Below are positions 40,124-50,281 of a stretch of DNA of 64,000 nt, one piece after another. The translations under genes were made by a program, and so were the position numbers. The first letter of the stretch is position 1. Each line of letters starts with the position of its first letter. The notes beneath the pieces were generated by a model that saw nothing but the letters and a program-made list of their open reading frames with translations, made no database searches and had not been told where the DNA came from. This DNA comes from Prorocentrum cordatum (lineage: Eukaryota; Sar; Dinophyceae; Prorocentrales; Prorocentraceae): positions 420,141 through 484,140 of the forward strand of contig CAUYUJ010009813.1 in the NCBI GenBank assembly GCA_963575745.1, read 5' to 3'.

Positions 40124-43100
40124 TGGGGGAGGCCGCCCGCATCAAGGGGGGCCCAAGGCCTCCGCAACCTCTTCGCCGTCATCCCCCTGCACTGCAACGT
40201 CGGGGCCCCCCGAGATCTCTACGACAAGTTCGCCGCTGATCTCGCTGACGACTACACGCGCGATCACGACGCTGCTACGGCCGCCAACCACGCCCTGGTC
40301 CACTTGCAGTCTCTCCTGGCGCAGGCTTGGGAATCCCAAACCGCTCTCCTCTCCCCCCGAAGGGTAGCCGGGCGAAAGCACGCAGCGAGCGATGCCAGTC
40401 TCACTGCACGCCCAGAAGCCTTGCTCGCCAAGGCGCTCCTCCGAATCACTGCCCCCACCTTCTGAACCGTCTCTCCGCTCTCTTTGTGGTCCACCCGACG
40501 CCCTCGCTCCTCGGAAACCCACTTTGGAGGCCCCGGAGTCCCCCGCCCGCCCTGCCAGGCCGGCACGACGCTGGAACACTTCAACCTGCCCCCCCCTCCG
40601 GTGAGCCTCGCGCCTGAGAAAATCCAGCGGGGCCTTCTCCGAGAGCAGGCGCACGGCCGCTGTGCTTGCGCCCAGAGAGCCTCCGAGGCGCGGCCCCAGA
40701 TGAACGCAGACCAGGCAGCCGTTTTCGACGCCGTCGCTGCCGCGCTCGCCGATGGCAACGGCACCTGCATATCCCAAAGCTCCGCTCGCCGCCGCCCCCC
40801 CGCCCCCTGCGGGGATTTCTGCGCGCGCGAGCTTCTCACGAAGGGCTTGTCCTTCTCCCCCTGCCTCGCCCCACGGTGACCTGGACCTTCGCGCGCGACG
40901 AACGCCCTGCCATGCGCCGCCCCCCCCCTCCAGCCCCGCGTACACTCCGCGTCGCAGCGCGTTGAACTCCCATCTCGTGCTCGCCCGGGCCCCAGACAGG
41001 ACTGGGCAGCGGATTCTTGGACGGGCCTGGCGGCGCGGGGAAGACATTCGCGCATCAGGCGGTCCTCGACCTCGCGCGCGGCAAGGGCGATGTGGCCTTG
41101 GCATGCGCCTGGAGCGGCATCGCGGCGCTGCTGCTTGAGGGCGGTCGCACGTGTCACAGCCGTTTCGGTCTGCCCGCGCCTCTGCCGGCTGAGGACGCGC
41201 AGAGCAACATTGCCGCCACGTCTGCACGGGCAGAGGCGCTTCGGCGCGCGGCAGTAATCGTGCAGGACGAAGCGCCGATGGCGCCCCGAGAGGCACTGCA
41301 ATGCGTGGACGACCTCCGGCGCGACTCGATGAACTCGGACGCCCCCTTCGGGGGCAAGATCCTGCTCATGGGCGGCGACTTCCGCCAGGTCCTGCCCGCC
41401 ATGCCCAAAGCATCCCGCGACGAGATCATATCGCACTCCCTGCAGTACCACCATTTGTGGACTTCGGGCTATGTCCAGGTCCACTCGCTGACAGTCAATA
41501 TGCGGGCCCGAAGGGACGCGGCGTGGCAAGAGTTCCTCCTGCGAGTTGGAGACGGGACAGAGCCCACGTGCCCACACATCGGCCCCCAGTCCCTGCGCTT
41601 ACCCGACGACATTGCGATGGCGAGCGACACGCCGCCCACGGAGGCAAGGCTGTCTTCCCCGACCTCGTCGCCCGGAGTGCGAGCTGCGCGCGCCCTGAGC
41701 CAGGTGGCACCGCTCGGACCTACTTCTGTGATCGGGCCGTGCTCACCCCCACGAACGCCTCCGCAGACGAACTCAACGACTCTTTGCTAGAACTGTTCGA
41801 CCAGAGCAGGGTCCGAAGTTACCTCAGCGTCGACGGCATCCTTGCCTCCGACCCTGCAGAGACAGCTCTCTGGCCGACCGATTTTCTCAACTCGTTGCAA
41901 CCAAACGGGATGCCCCCGCACGAACTACGCCTCGCCCCAGGTTGCCTCATCATGGTCCTGCGGAATCTGAACGCCGAGGACGGCCTCGTTAATGGAGTAC
42001 GAGCCGTCGTAGTGGAAATGCAGGAGCGCGTCCTGGATGCGCTGTTGGTATCTGGCTCCCACGCCGGCCGGCGTGCATTTATTCCCCGCGTAAAGCTTCC
42101 CCCCAGCAACCCAGACCTGCCGTTCGTCCTTGCACGCTTGCAGTTCCCAGTGAAACTGGCCTGGCGCATAACAATCAACAAAGCGCAGGGACAGACACTG
42201 AAGCAGGTGGGATTGTACTTGCCGTCCCCGGTGTTTTCACACGGGCAGCTCTATGTGGCGTTTAGCAGAGTAGCAAGCTCATGTTGCATGAAAGTCTTGG
42301 TTCCCACGACGGCGCTTCACGGTGCCCGCGATGAGACCGACACTGTCCGAGCAGGGGTGTACACCGAGAACGTCGCGTGGTCGGGGGCGCTGTTGACGCC
42401 CGCGACATCGGCCGCCAGCGCAGGCGACGCCGCGAGCACCGCTCCGCGGATTTCGCGCAATCCAGCCGCCCGCACTCCACGAACGCCCCCAAGTGCATCG
42501 CGAACCCTATGGCGTGACGCTGGCAATCGCACAGCCGACTGCTCGCCCACCGTGCCCAGTGGACACGTCGGCGCCCATGCGGGCAACGACCACGAGGCCG
42601 ATGACATCGCAGAACACGGCCCCGCGCCGCCGCAGGACGTCGACGGCAACGCTCGCATCCGACAGCCACGAACCCCGCTGAACGACGCAGGGAATTCGAC
42701 CGACCGCGTCAGGAAACGACCCCCCGCTGAGTTCGTCGATGAACGCGACGCTGCACCCGACATCACACAGACGGCAGAATGGCCCTTGGAGGGCGACGCC
42801 GCAGAGCACGGCCACAACGCCGCAGCAGAACCGACCGGACTCGCGCACCTCAGACCAGCACGACACGTGGGCGCCGCCGAGCCCGACAACGCTTCCGACG
42901 CTGCCGCCCTCCACGGCCAGACGGCGCCAGCTGGTGACATGCGAACGCAGACACCCACAACAGGCTCCTCGAGCATTCAGTTACCAGCAATGCCTGCATC
43001 TCACGGGGCCCCTCCTGCCGCCAGGTGGCTTTCACCCACTCACCGATCCTTGCCCTCCCCGTCACGGCTAGCCCCGCTACTGGCTTCACCTGCCTGGTAC

Positions 43101-43694
43101 AACAACCCTGGCACGAACGCCGTCACGGATCGTGGAGTCCAGGTCGGATCCGCATGCGGCTTGCATGCATTCAACCACGCGTTGGCGGCAGCCTGCTTCC
43201 TGCGGAACGAGCAGTTCAGACCTGTTCCGCGCGACACTTTCGAAGACAACGCGTACAGAGCTAACCTGGGTGACAAGCCCGAGCATTTGATCGATGCGCA
43301 CGGAAGCAACTACGACGTCGCCGTGCTGTCCAGGAACGCCACTCGCTGCGATGTCGGTACCGTCCCACTCACGCCCACCGACAATGAGGAGCGACTGTTC
43401 TCCCCGTTCGACGCTCACCACACAGCGGGTGGGGCTCTCCAAGCCGTGGCATACATCATCCGATTGCCTTCGCATGGGGGACATTGGATTGCCATCCTCC
43501 CGGGAGCCCTTCTGCGTGATGCCGCCCAACAGCCGTGCGACGCCATCTTGTGCGACTCCATGTACTGTAGGCCGCATGCCATGAACTTGGACGACCTACG
43601 AGCACTCTTGACCATTTGCGCGTTCGAACAGGCTTTCGCCGATGAGCAGCATTCCCTGTGCGAGTGGAGGTGCTTTCTGATGTGCGCTGGCTGA
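40124..43694 (+). CDS. Helitron helicase, C-terminal half, fused to a Josephin-like cysteine protease
   Basis: Continues the split Rep gene. AQGLRNLFAVIPLHCN, then two GC-AG introns, then MNADQAAVFDAVAAALADGN joined to GLGSGFLDGPGGAGKT (Walker A, about 41,023), VIVQDEAPM (Walker B) and LLMGGDFRQVLPA. Near 41,640 a frameshift (or tiny intron) leads to AVFPDLVARS, VLTPTNASADELN, WRITINKAQGQTLKQ (motif V) and GQLYVAFSRVAS (motif VI): an SF1 Pif1-like helicase. After about 240 disordered residues comes a last domain of about 200 residues. It has QVGSACGLHAFNHALAAACF (Cys codon 43,155), SNYDVAVLSRNA, HGGHWIAIL (His codon 43,482) and ILCDSM (Asp codon 43,554). This is the Cys-His-Asp order and spacing of Josephin-type deubiquitinases. 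Helitrons with OTU or Ulp1 proteases are known; a Josephin-like one is not known to me. Confidence 0.8.
40325..40558 (+). other. GC-AG intron in the helicase gene
   Basis: Removing 234 bp (GCTTGGGA...CTGCCAG) joins HLQSLLAQ to AGTTLEHFNLPPPPV, the expected Helitron order. The interval holds an in-frame stop at 40,463. Confidence 0.75.
40761..40999 (+). other. GC-AG intron in the helicase gene
   Basis: Removing 239 bp (GCACCTGC...CCAGACAG) joins ALADGN to GLGSGFLDGPGGAGKT and changes frame correctly. Without it the Walker A exon is out of frame. Confidence 0.75.
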
Positions 43695-43700
43695 GCGCGC

Positions 43701-45059
43701 CGTCCGTCGATGCCACGGACGGCCGCGACTTCTGCCTTCTGCGTAGGCCGTGGTGTCCGGACGTCGAAACATAGCTCATGGTGCTCACTGGGGGCATTCG
43801 CCACATAGCTCACATCGCCCCCCTCCTCCCCCTCCTCTCCGCCCTCCTCCACTTATGTCTTCCCATCCTCACCGTCATCTTCCTCCTCCTCCTCTTCCTT
43901 CTCCTCATCCTCGTCCTCCCCTCTCCCTCCTCCTTCTCCTGCTTCTCCTCCTTCTCCTCCTCATCCTCCTCCTCCTCAAACTCGACATTCCGGTTCATCT
44001 GTTATCCGGACCCCCGCAGCTTTCTTGGGCCCTCTGGGGCCTTTCGGAGGGCCCCCGGAGGGCCCCCGGGGGGACCGAGGGCCCCGATGTTTGCGATATT
44101 GAAATCTGCCGTTCTGCCCCTCCGCCGCCGCCGCCGCCGTCGTCGTGAGCCTTCTTCTAAGCCTCTTGGGCCAATTTGGAGCCTTTCCCCCCTTCCTCCT
44201 CCTGCTCTCTTCCTGCGGTTCCTCCTCCTGTTCCTCCTCCTGCTCCTCCTCCTGCGGTTCGCCCACATTCCCCGTGGGGGGGTGCTTTCGGGGCGCTTCG
44301 AGGGAGCGATTGCCGGTAGTTGAGACCGCCACGGCAAACACCGCCCCCCCCCCCTCCCATCAGCTCCGGGGAAACCGACACGGCGAAAACAGCACCCCCC
44401 CATGAGCTTTGCGACAGGCATCGACGAAGACACATATACAGAGGTCGTCGGGGGGTGCTTCCCAGGGGCGAACGGCCGGCGGGGGCGGTCTTTTGGCCAT
44501 CTTGTCGGACGTCCATACAACAAGAGGGGCCCCTCAATTAGCGTTGCCTCTCGGAAGCCACAACAATCGCAGCTGGGTCCCCTCTTGGAGGCCTCTTGGG
44601 CCGTCTTGGGGCGATCTTGGAGCTCTCTTGGGCCCCTCTTGGGGCCCTCTTAGGTCATCTTGGAGCCACCTTAAGACCTCGGATGGCTACCGGAAGCGAC
44701 AAGGCGAACAGGCAGTTCATACCGCCCGTCAGCGCACTCGCGTGCCAACTCGATGATGCATCATACCCTTATGTCCCGCCCGCCCGACTCGATTTGACCC
44801 GCCCGTTAGGGGTGAGCCCCTGCAGCCGTCGTCGTAGAGGCTGCCCAGCGCATCCAGAGCCTCCCCAGCGCATCGAAAGCCCGACGACGACGACGACGCC
44901 GGCGACGACGACGAGAAGCGGTCTTGGGGCCTCTCGGGGGTAGATTTGGCAGCGCTGGCGGTGGCGACAGCGGCGGCGGCGGCGACGCGCGGATTGGCGT
45001 CGTGGTAACGGCGGGTTAGCATCGTGCCAGCGTCCGGTCAGCGCTGAGAGAGCGACCAT
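43701..45059. repeat. CTC microsatellites and reverse-oriented GGCCGTCTTGG repeats
   Basis: CTC-rich tracts at 43,820-43,980 and 44,190-44,260. GGGCCCTCTTGGGGCC-type repeats (reverse complement of the AAGACGGCCC family) at about 44,030-44,080 and 44,575-44,660. GACGAC repeats at 44,880-44,915. No gene recognised. Confidence 0.6.
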
Positions 45060-45340
45060 GGAACAAGTATTGGAGAGGCCTTACGGCTGGTGCCGCCGAA
45101 CCTGGACGATGACGTCAAGGACGACGACGACGACGACGACGACGACTACGAGCGGTCTAAGGGCCTCTCGGGGGTCGTTTTGGCAGCGCTGGGGGGGCGA
45201 CCATAGAACAAGTATCCCGCAACTTTTTTGTCCGACAAATGTTGCGGGATACTTGTTCTTAATGTTTCGCTTCTGGCCCGGCCTGGGCCTGCGGCTTCCT
45301 GGTTGCGGCAGTCTTGGCGGCCCCAACTTCGAAGCCCCCT
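45060..45340 (+). repeat. Hairpin/GAC module, isolated copy
   Basis: (GAC)n at 45,115-45,150, then GAGCGGTCTAAGGGCCTCTC, TTTTGGCAGCGCTGGGG, the hairpin at 45,205-45,262 (AACAAGTATCCCGCAAC with GTTGCGGGATACTTGTTC), then CTTCTGGCCCGGCCTGGGCC and GGCGGCCCCAACTTCG. Same module order as at 48-49.3 kb. Confidence 0.85.
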
Positions 45341-45534
45341 CTGGGGCGTCATCGCGGGTTTACGCCGCCGCGTGGAGAACAATAGCGCCCGTCATAAGGT
45401 TCCAGGGGCAGTTCGGGCCGGTTCGGGACTGTCAGCAAGCAGCTCCACAGCTTGGCGCCCCCATGGGGGCCGGCGGGTTTTCCTTTAAACAGCGTTGCAC
45501 TTTGGGGGTCTTCGTTGTAGTCTAAAATTGGGCT

Positions 45535-45775
45535 TACTTCCCTTGCCCTCCTTAGCCTCCCTTGCCGTCTTACCCCCCTGATCATCCTTCGCCCCCTTGG
45601 CCTCCTCAGCCCCCTAGACATCCTGAGCTCCCTCTTATCCCTTGGCTTCGTTAGCCTCCTCAGCCCCCTTAGCCCCCTTACTCTCCTCAGCCTCCTTGGC
45701 CTCCTTTGCCTCCCTAGATTATTCGTGCTCCTGTGCCTCCTGAGCCACCTCAGCCGCCGCAGCCTCCCGAACATC
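45535..45775 (+). repeat. Degenerate 12-bp repeat CTCCTTAGCCCC
   Basis: Irregular tandem of CCTTAGCCTCC / CCTCAGCCCCC units; non-coding. Confidence 0.8.
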
Positions 45776-45900
45776 ACGTAGCTCACACCAAATAGTTGGC
45801 GCAATGGCGAACGCAGAGCCTAGCATGCTATAAAACACCGTTTGGGGCCCATGCTGGATAACATAGTTTGTTCCACCCCCACGCCCCTCCCCCTGTTGGG

Positions 45901-45921
45901 CGCAGCCGTTTTGGGCCCAAG
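45901..45921 (+). other. Spliced-leader relic upstream of the hypothetical gene
   Basis: CGCAGCCGTTTTGGGCCCAA then G aligns with the leader CGTAGCCATTTTGGCTCAAG at all but three or four positions with one extra G. It ends 15 nt before the ATG at 45,936. Confidence 0.7.
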
Positions 45922-45935
45922 AAGTTTTAGCCACA

Positions 45936-47422
45936 ATGTGCACCCACGCGTTCTGGATTGCCTTCTGGTTGATCCGATGCGCGCGCCAGATGGTGCGCGA
46001 TTCGCTGCTGCGACAGACTCTGACTAAAGCAGACCTGCCCACTTCTTGGCGCGACATCGGACCCACTCGGCTGCTGATTGACACGGGCGCGGAAGCCATA
46101 GAGACGTTATGCCCGCAGGAATTGCGGGCACTCCTGCCGCTCGTTCGGGAGTGGCGCAGCGCGGAGCTTCCGATGGAGGATCTTGAGTCTTACACTGGCA
46201 AATCGCGGCCTCGAGGGGCGAAGTCGGTGACAGTCTCTGCGATCGAAGACGAGCCGGTATGCTTCGAGCCCTGCGACAAGACTGGTCGCGCAATCAACGA
46301 TATACTGTGGCGTTGCCGTCATGAGAGCAGGGACAGCATGGCCCTCCTAGAATTTGTCCGTTCTCCCAAGGTTCTGCGCCTGATCAGCCAGAACTTGGGC
46401 ATGCTCGCATCCCGGAAGGGCGCGGTTGCTAAGGCTCGGGTGGATGGCAAGGGGGGGGGGGGCTACAGAGGTCGAAGGAAGCGGCCTCGCACGGGCCTCA
46501 GGGGCCCCCACAGGGGCCAGGGTTTGTTTAGGGCCCCTGCCTTCACCCCCCTGTCGGTCGCCCCACCTTACCACCCACCCGTAAGGCATGCGCTTTACTC
46601 TCATTGCACGAGGGTCACGCGGCTCATCTCCTGGGCCAATCATTCAACCCATGGAACATCCAGTTCTCACGCCTCAGGCGCATGAGCAAGCAGGTCGCCG
46701 CGGCAGCTTTCCAAAAGTTTGCCGCTCAGTCTCGGACGTTCGAAAGACAGCTGATTAAGATCGGACACGGCGGCGGCATCGTGAACACTTTGCTTTGCGC
46801 GGACGCCGGAGAGATGGAGGGCGCCTTGGCCAGCAGTCCATCCTGGGCAAGCTTTCGGTGGGAAAAACTCATCCAGCTGCCTGCGGCAATCCGCCCCCCG
46901 TGCCTGCCCAACCAGTGCGGTGCCCTCTAGAAGACTGCGGAAACTCTGCCAGACAGACCTTGGCTTCCTATCATGCCTCGACGCGCCAGCAGGCGCGCTG
47001 GCGGATTGAGATTCAGGCAGCCTACCGCCAGGGCCCGAGATACAGGTCGCTACAAGACTTCCCCGGCCATCGTGCTCTGCGGAGCGGGGCCGCGCCGCAT
47101 TGTCTCGCACCGCATCGGGGCCACAGTGCTCGCAGCGAATAAGCGCGGGCATAAGGTGCGAAAGGTCCCAGCCTTGTCTCTCGAGGGCGCCCCTGGTTTG
47201 CAGCCCTGGGCCGTGCTCCTCAGACAGGTAGGCAGCGCGAGAGCCGCGGCATACAAGAGCTACCGCAGGAGGCACGCGCGGGGCAAGGCGATTCTGCAGA
47301 GGGTCTTCCGGATATCAGAGGCCGCGCTGACGTCCGATTACGGGCGCCAGTTCACCTTCTGCGAGGAGTCGCAGCTGATGAGCAGAATCATGAGGTGCGC
47401 GGGGGATGCCGAAGACGCGTAG
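45936..47422 (+). CDS. Hypothetical gene with leader relic, reading frame broken
   Basis: No family recognised. Frame 1 (45,936-46,440) begins MCTHAFWIAFWLIRCARQ and includes DLPTSWRDIGPTRLLIDTG, ALLPLVREWRSAELPMEDLE and LWRCRHESRDSMALLEFVRS. It loses sense at a G-run near 46,450. Sense resumes in another frame at about 46,604 (SFNPWNIQFSRLRRMSKQ, FERQLIKIGHGGGIVNTLL). That frame meets one TAG at 46,928 and then runs to 47,422 (YKTSPAIVLCGAGPRRIVSH, SYRRRHARGKAILQRVF, ending EDA). The leader relic fits a retroposed mRNA or a trans-spliced gene. Break points could be introns; I found no convincing donor/acceptor pair. Confidence 0.45.
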
Positions 47423-47429
47423 TTAGTTT

Positions 47430-48040
47430 GCACATGTAGCCATATCCCAGGCACCCGCGCGTTCATGTGTTCTGCACGGTCACCCTTCTGACTCGTCTTT
47501 GTCATTGTGGCTTCTCTGTTTAATCATAATTCACGCGCGGCGCTGCTTGCTGCGCGGCCGGGCCCTGAACAATACTGCTCGCAGTGTGCGCTTCGGGGGA
47601 GAGACACACTTCACTTCGCTACGTGCCCTGGCACTCCTTTTCCTCGCTCCTCCCGCCTCCCTCTCGGTTCGTCGCCGTCGCCGCCGTCGTCGCTTTCATC
47701 GTCCTCGTTGTCGTCCTCGCATTGACTGTCGTCGTCGTCGTCCTTTTCCACCTCCCCGCTCTCCATCGAACAGATAGGAAAGCCAGGCGCATGGCCTTCG
47801 CGTGCAACTTCCAGGGAAGATGGGCGGATCCAGCCGCGACGGTTCAGATCCATTTGCCTGCTTGACGGGGCCGTCGCTGTGAGAACACTTTCAGGGCAGA
47901 GCGACCGACCGACCTCCCTCCACCATTCCCCCCTTTCCTCCTCAGGGGGTCAGAGATCAGCTTTTGAGCGGGTCTTCTCCGACATCGCCGCAGCCGCCGA
48001 CGACGCCGTCGTCGCCGCCGCCGCTGCCGTCGTCGTCGTG
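47430..48040. other. No recognisable gene; TCG tracts
   Basis: (GTC/TCG)n at about 47,665-47,745 and 48,000-48,040. No domain in any frame. Confidence 0.5.
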
Positions 48041-48231
48041 TCTCTACCCACCCTGAAAGACGACGACGACGACGATCGGTTTTGGCAGCGCTGGGGGGGC
48101 GACCGTGGCACGATATCCCCCCATGTACTCTGAGGAAAGCTGCTGCAAGATATTTCTTCTTTCCTGTTCGGATTCTGGCCCGGCCATGCGGCTCCCTGGT
48201 TTCTGCAGTCCTGGCGGCCCCAACTTCGGGG

Positions 48232-48262
<31 letters not shown>

Positions 48263-48309
48263 TGACGGAGACGGCGGCGACGACGACCACGACGACGACG
48301 ACGACGACC

Positions 48310-48368
<59 letters not shown>

Positions 48369-48419
48369 CGGTCTTGAGGGCCCCTCGGGGGCACTTTTTG
48401 GCTGCACCGGGGGAGCGCC

Positions 48420-48480
48420 CATGGAACAGGTATCCCGCCACATTTTTCAAAAAAAAATGTTGCGGGATACTTGTTTTTTC
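48420..48480. other. Conserved hairpin copy
   Basis: GGAACAGGTATCCCGCCACA pairs with ATGTTGCGGGATACTTGTTT around an A-rich loop. Confidence 0.8.
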
Positions 48481-48630
48481 GGTTTGGATTCTGGCCCAGT
48501 CCGGCCCCGCGGATTCCTGGTTTCTGCCGTCTGGGCGGCCCCAACTGCGGGGACGACGACGACGCAGACGACGACGACGACGCCGACGACGACGGCGACG
48601 ACGCCGACGACAACGTTGGCGGCGGCGGCA

Positions 48631-48677
<47 letters not shown>

Positions 48678-48797
48678 ATTCTTCGATCCTTTAGGGCCAG
48701 GGGCAGAGCTCACCAGTGGCAGGGGCTCGCCGCCGCGACGACGACGGTGGCTGGAGGGGCCCTTCGGGGGCACTTTTGGCAGCGCCGGGGTAGCGAC

Positions 48798-48856
48798 CAT
48801 GGAACAAGTATCCCGCCACATTTTTCATAGAAAAATGTGGCGGGATACTTGTTTTT
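48798..48856. other. Conserved hairpin copy
   Basis: ACAAGTATCCCGCCACATTT pairs perfectly with AAATGTGGCGGGATACTTGT; the loop is about TTCATAGAA. The best-preserved copy. Confidence 0.85.
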
Positions 48857-48929
48857 ACGGTTTGGCTTCTGGCCCAGTCCGGCCCTGCGGATTCTTGGTT
48901 TCTGCAGTCCTCGCGGCCCCAACTTCGGG

Positions 48930-48972
<43 letters not shown>

Positions 48973-49002
48973 TTGGCGGCGGAGACGCCGCCGGCGGCGG
49001 CC

Positions 49003-49036
<34 letters not shown>

Positions 49037-49092
49037 CGCCGACGACATCGACGGCGACGGCGACGGCGTCACCGACACCGACGACGACGACG

Positions 49093-49130
<38 letters not shown>

Positions 49131-49182
49131 CGGTCTTGGAGGGCCCTCGGGGGCACTTTGGGCAGCGCCAGGGGAGCGACCA

Positions 49183-49242
49183 TGGAACAAGTATCCCGCC
49201 ACATTTTTCAAAGAACAATGTTGCGGGATACTTCTTTTTACG
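49183..49242. other. Conserved hairpin copy
   Basis: ACAAGTATCCCGCCACATTT with CAATGTTGCGGGATACTT; two mismatches in the stem. Confidence 0.8.
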
Positions 49243-49439
49243 TGTGGTTTCTGGCCCAGTGCGGCCCCGCGGATTCCTGGAATCTGCGTTTACTTGCCTG
49301 GCTCTCGCGGCCGTCATCGGTCTGCAGAATCAGCCCCCAAACTCGCGCTCGTCTTCTTTGCTGTCTGGACCACCCCTGCGCGTGCAATGTCACGGCTGAG
49401 AACAGTAGCCAGAGGAATCTATCAAGGGGATGGAAATAA

Positions 49440-50060
49440 TTTGGGGTACTTGCGCCCCTCCTGCTCATCATCATCCCCCTCCTTTTCCCGCTCCTCCTCC
49501 TTCCCATTAGTCAGAGGCATTGCTGAACAGGATGAAAAGATCTTCCTTTGGTCACCCTTGCCTTTCCGTCGCTGTCGCCGCCACCGCCGCGTCGCCGCCG
49601 CCGCCGCACCCGCCGTCGCGGCCGTCGTCGTCGTCGTCGTCGTCGTCCTCGTCGTCGTCGTCGTCGTCGTCGTCTTCGTCGTTGTCGTCGTCGTCGTCGT
49701 GGCAACAGTACGACCTGCCAGGGTGCATTCTGCCAGGACTTCTCTTGCAGAGGGCCGCTTCCCTGCCTCATAGACCCAGTCCTCCTCTTTGATTCCCCTC
49801 CCTGTTTCCACCTCCTCCTCCTCCTGCTCGTCCTCCTCCTCCTGCCCCTCCTCCTCCTCCTCCTCCTCCTCCTCCTCCTCCTCCTCCTCCTCCTCCTCCT
49901 CCTCCTCCTCCTGCTCCTGCTCCTGCTCCTCCTCCTGCTCCTCCTCCTCCTCCCTCCTCCTCCTCCTCCTCCTCCTCCTCCTCCTCCCCCTCCTCCTCCT
50001 CCTCTTTTTTTTTTCTCGTATTCCCCCGTTTCCTCCTCGTCCTCCTCCTCCCCCCAAAAG
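49440..50060 (+). repeat. GTC and CTC microsatellites
   Basis: (GTC)n at 49,618-49,700 and (CTC)n at 49,808-50,005, with a short T-run. No gene. Confidence 0.85.
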
Positions 50061-50200
50061 AGAACAACAACTGGGACAGTTGTCCTTTTTGTGTTTCCTG
50101 GTGTCTCAGATTCCCCGCGCCTGCCCTTTCCTCTGTCACTTCGCCACTGGCAAGACAAGCAATCCTCACTGACTCTCCAACAACCGAACCAGAACACAAA

Positions 50201-50213
50201 CGTAAGGCTCAAG
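50201..50213 (+). other. Truncated spliced-leader-like sequence
   Basis: CGTAAGGCTCAAG keeps the leader's CGTA and its last eight bases GGCTCAAG with the middle missing, 69 nt before the start of the next gene. Weak. Confidence 0.3.
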
Positions 50214-50281
50214 CGAGGCCGCTTCTGACGCCCAGCCGCTGACACCTACATCGGCCAGACCGACTCCCCGCCAGCAGCGCC

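Larger units (their letters stand above)
19640..43800 (+). mobile_element. Helitron (rolling-circle transposon), split by a nested element
   Basis: Contains Helitron Rep (HUH), SF1 helicase and flanking accessory domains on the plus strand. The coding region is interrupted at 23,905/40,124 by a 16.2-kb TIR element. The outer boundaries are approximate: I could not identify a 5' TC end or a 3' hairpin with CTRR. Without the insert the element's coding part would span about 8 kb. Damage is light for so old-looking a family: one in-frame TGA, one frameshift near 41.64 kb, a frame change near 20.85 kb, and the insertion. Confidence 0.8.
48041..49310 (+). repeat. Tandem array of the hairpin/GAC module
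   Basis: Four successive modules of about 330-380 bp. Each has (GAC)n, then GAGCGGTCTTGAGGGCCC, GGGGGCACTTTTTGGC, CATGGAACA with the hairpin, TTCTGGCCCAGTCCGGCCC and GGCGGCCCCAACT before the next (GAC)n. The first (48,060-48,240) has a decayed hairpin. The third replaces part of the GAC tract with GCGGCGGCGG. Frames through it give poly-Asp, poly-Thr or poly-Arg and are not genes. Confidence 0.9.

Noticed and set aside
43090-43694. C-terminal Helitron domain as an Ulp1 or OTU protease
   Set aside because: Ulp1 has the order His-Asp-Cys, whereas here Cys comes first. OTU has an Asp-x-x-Cys start, which is absent. The Cys-x2-His-x2-Asn start fits Josephin better, though proof needs a profile search.
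19105-49242. The 50-bp hairpins as transcription terminators
   Set aside because: They sit between microsatellites away from gene ends, lack a T-run and belong to a nuclear eukaryotic context; a repeat-borne structure is the safer description.
48044-49773. 563-residue Thr-rich frame and its poly-Asp and poly-Arg companions
   Set aside because: Produced by (GAC)n and the hairpin modules; all three frames are open for the same reason.
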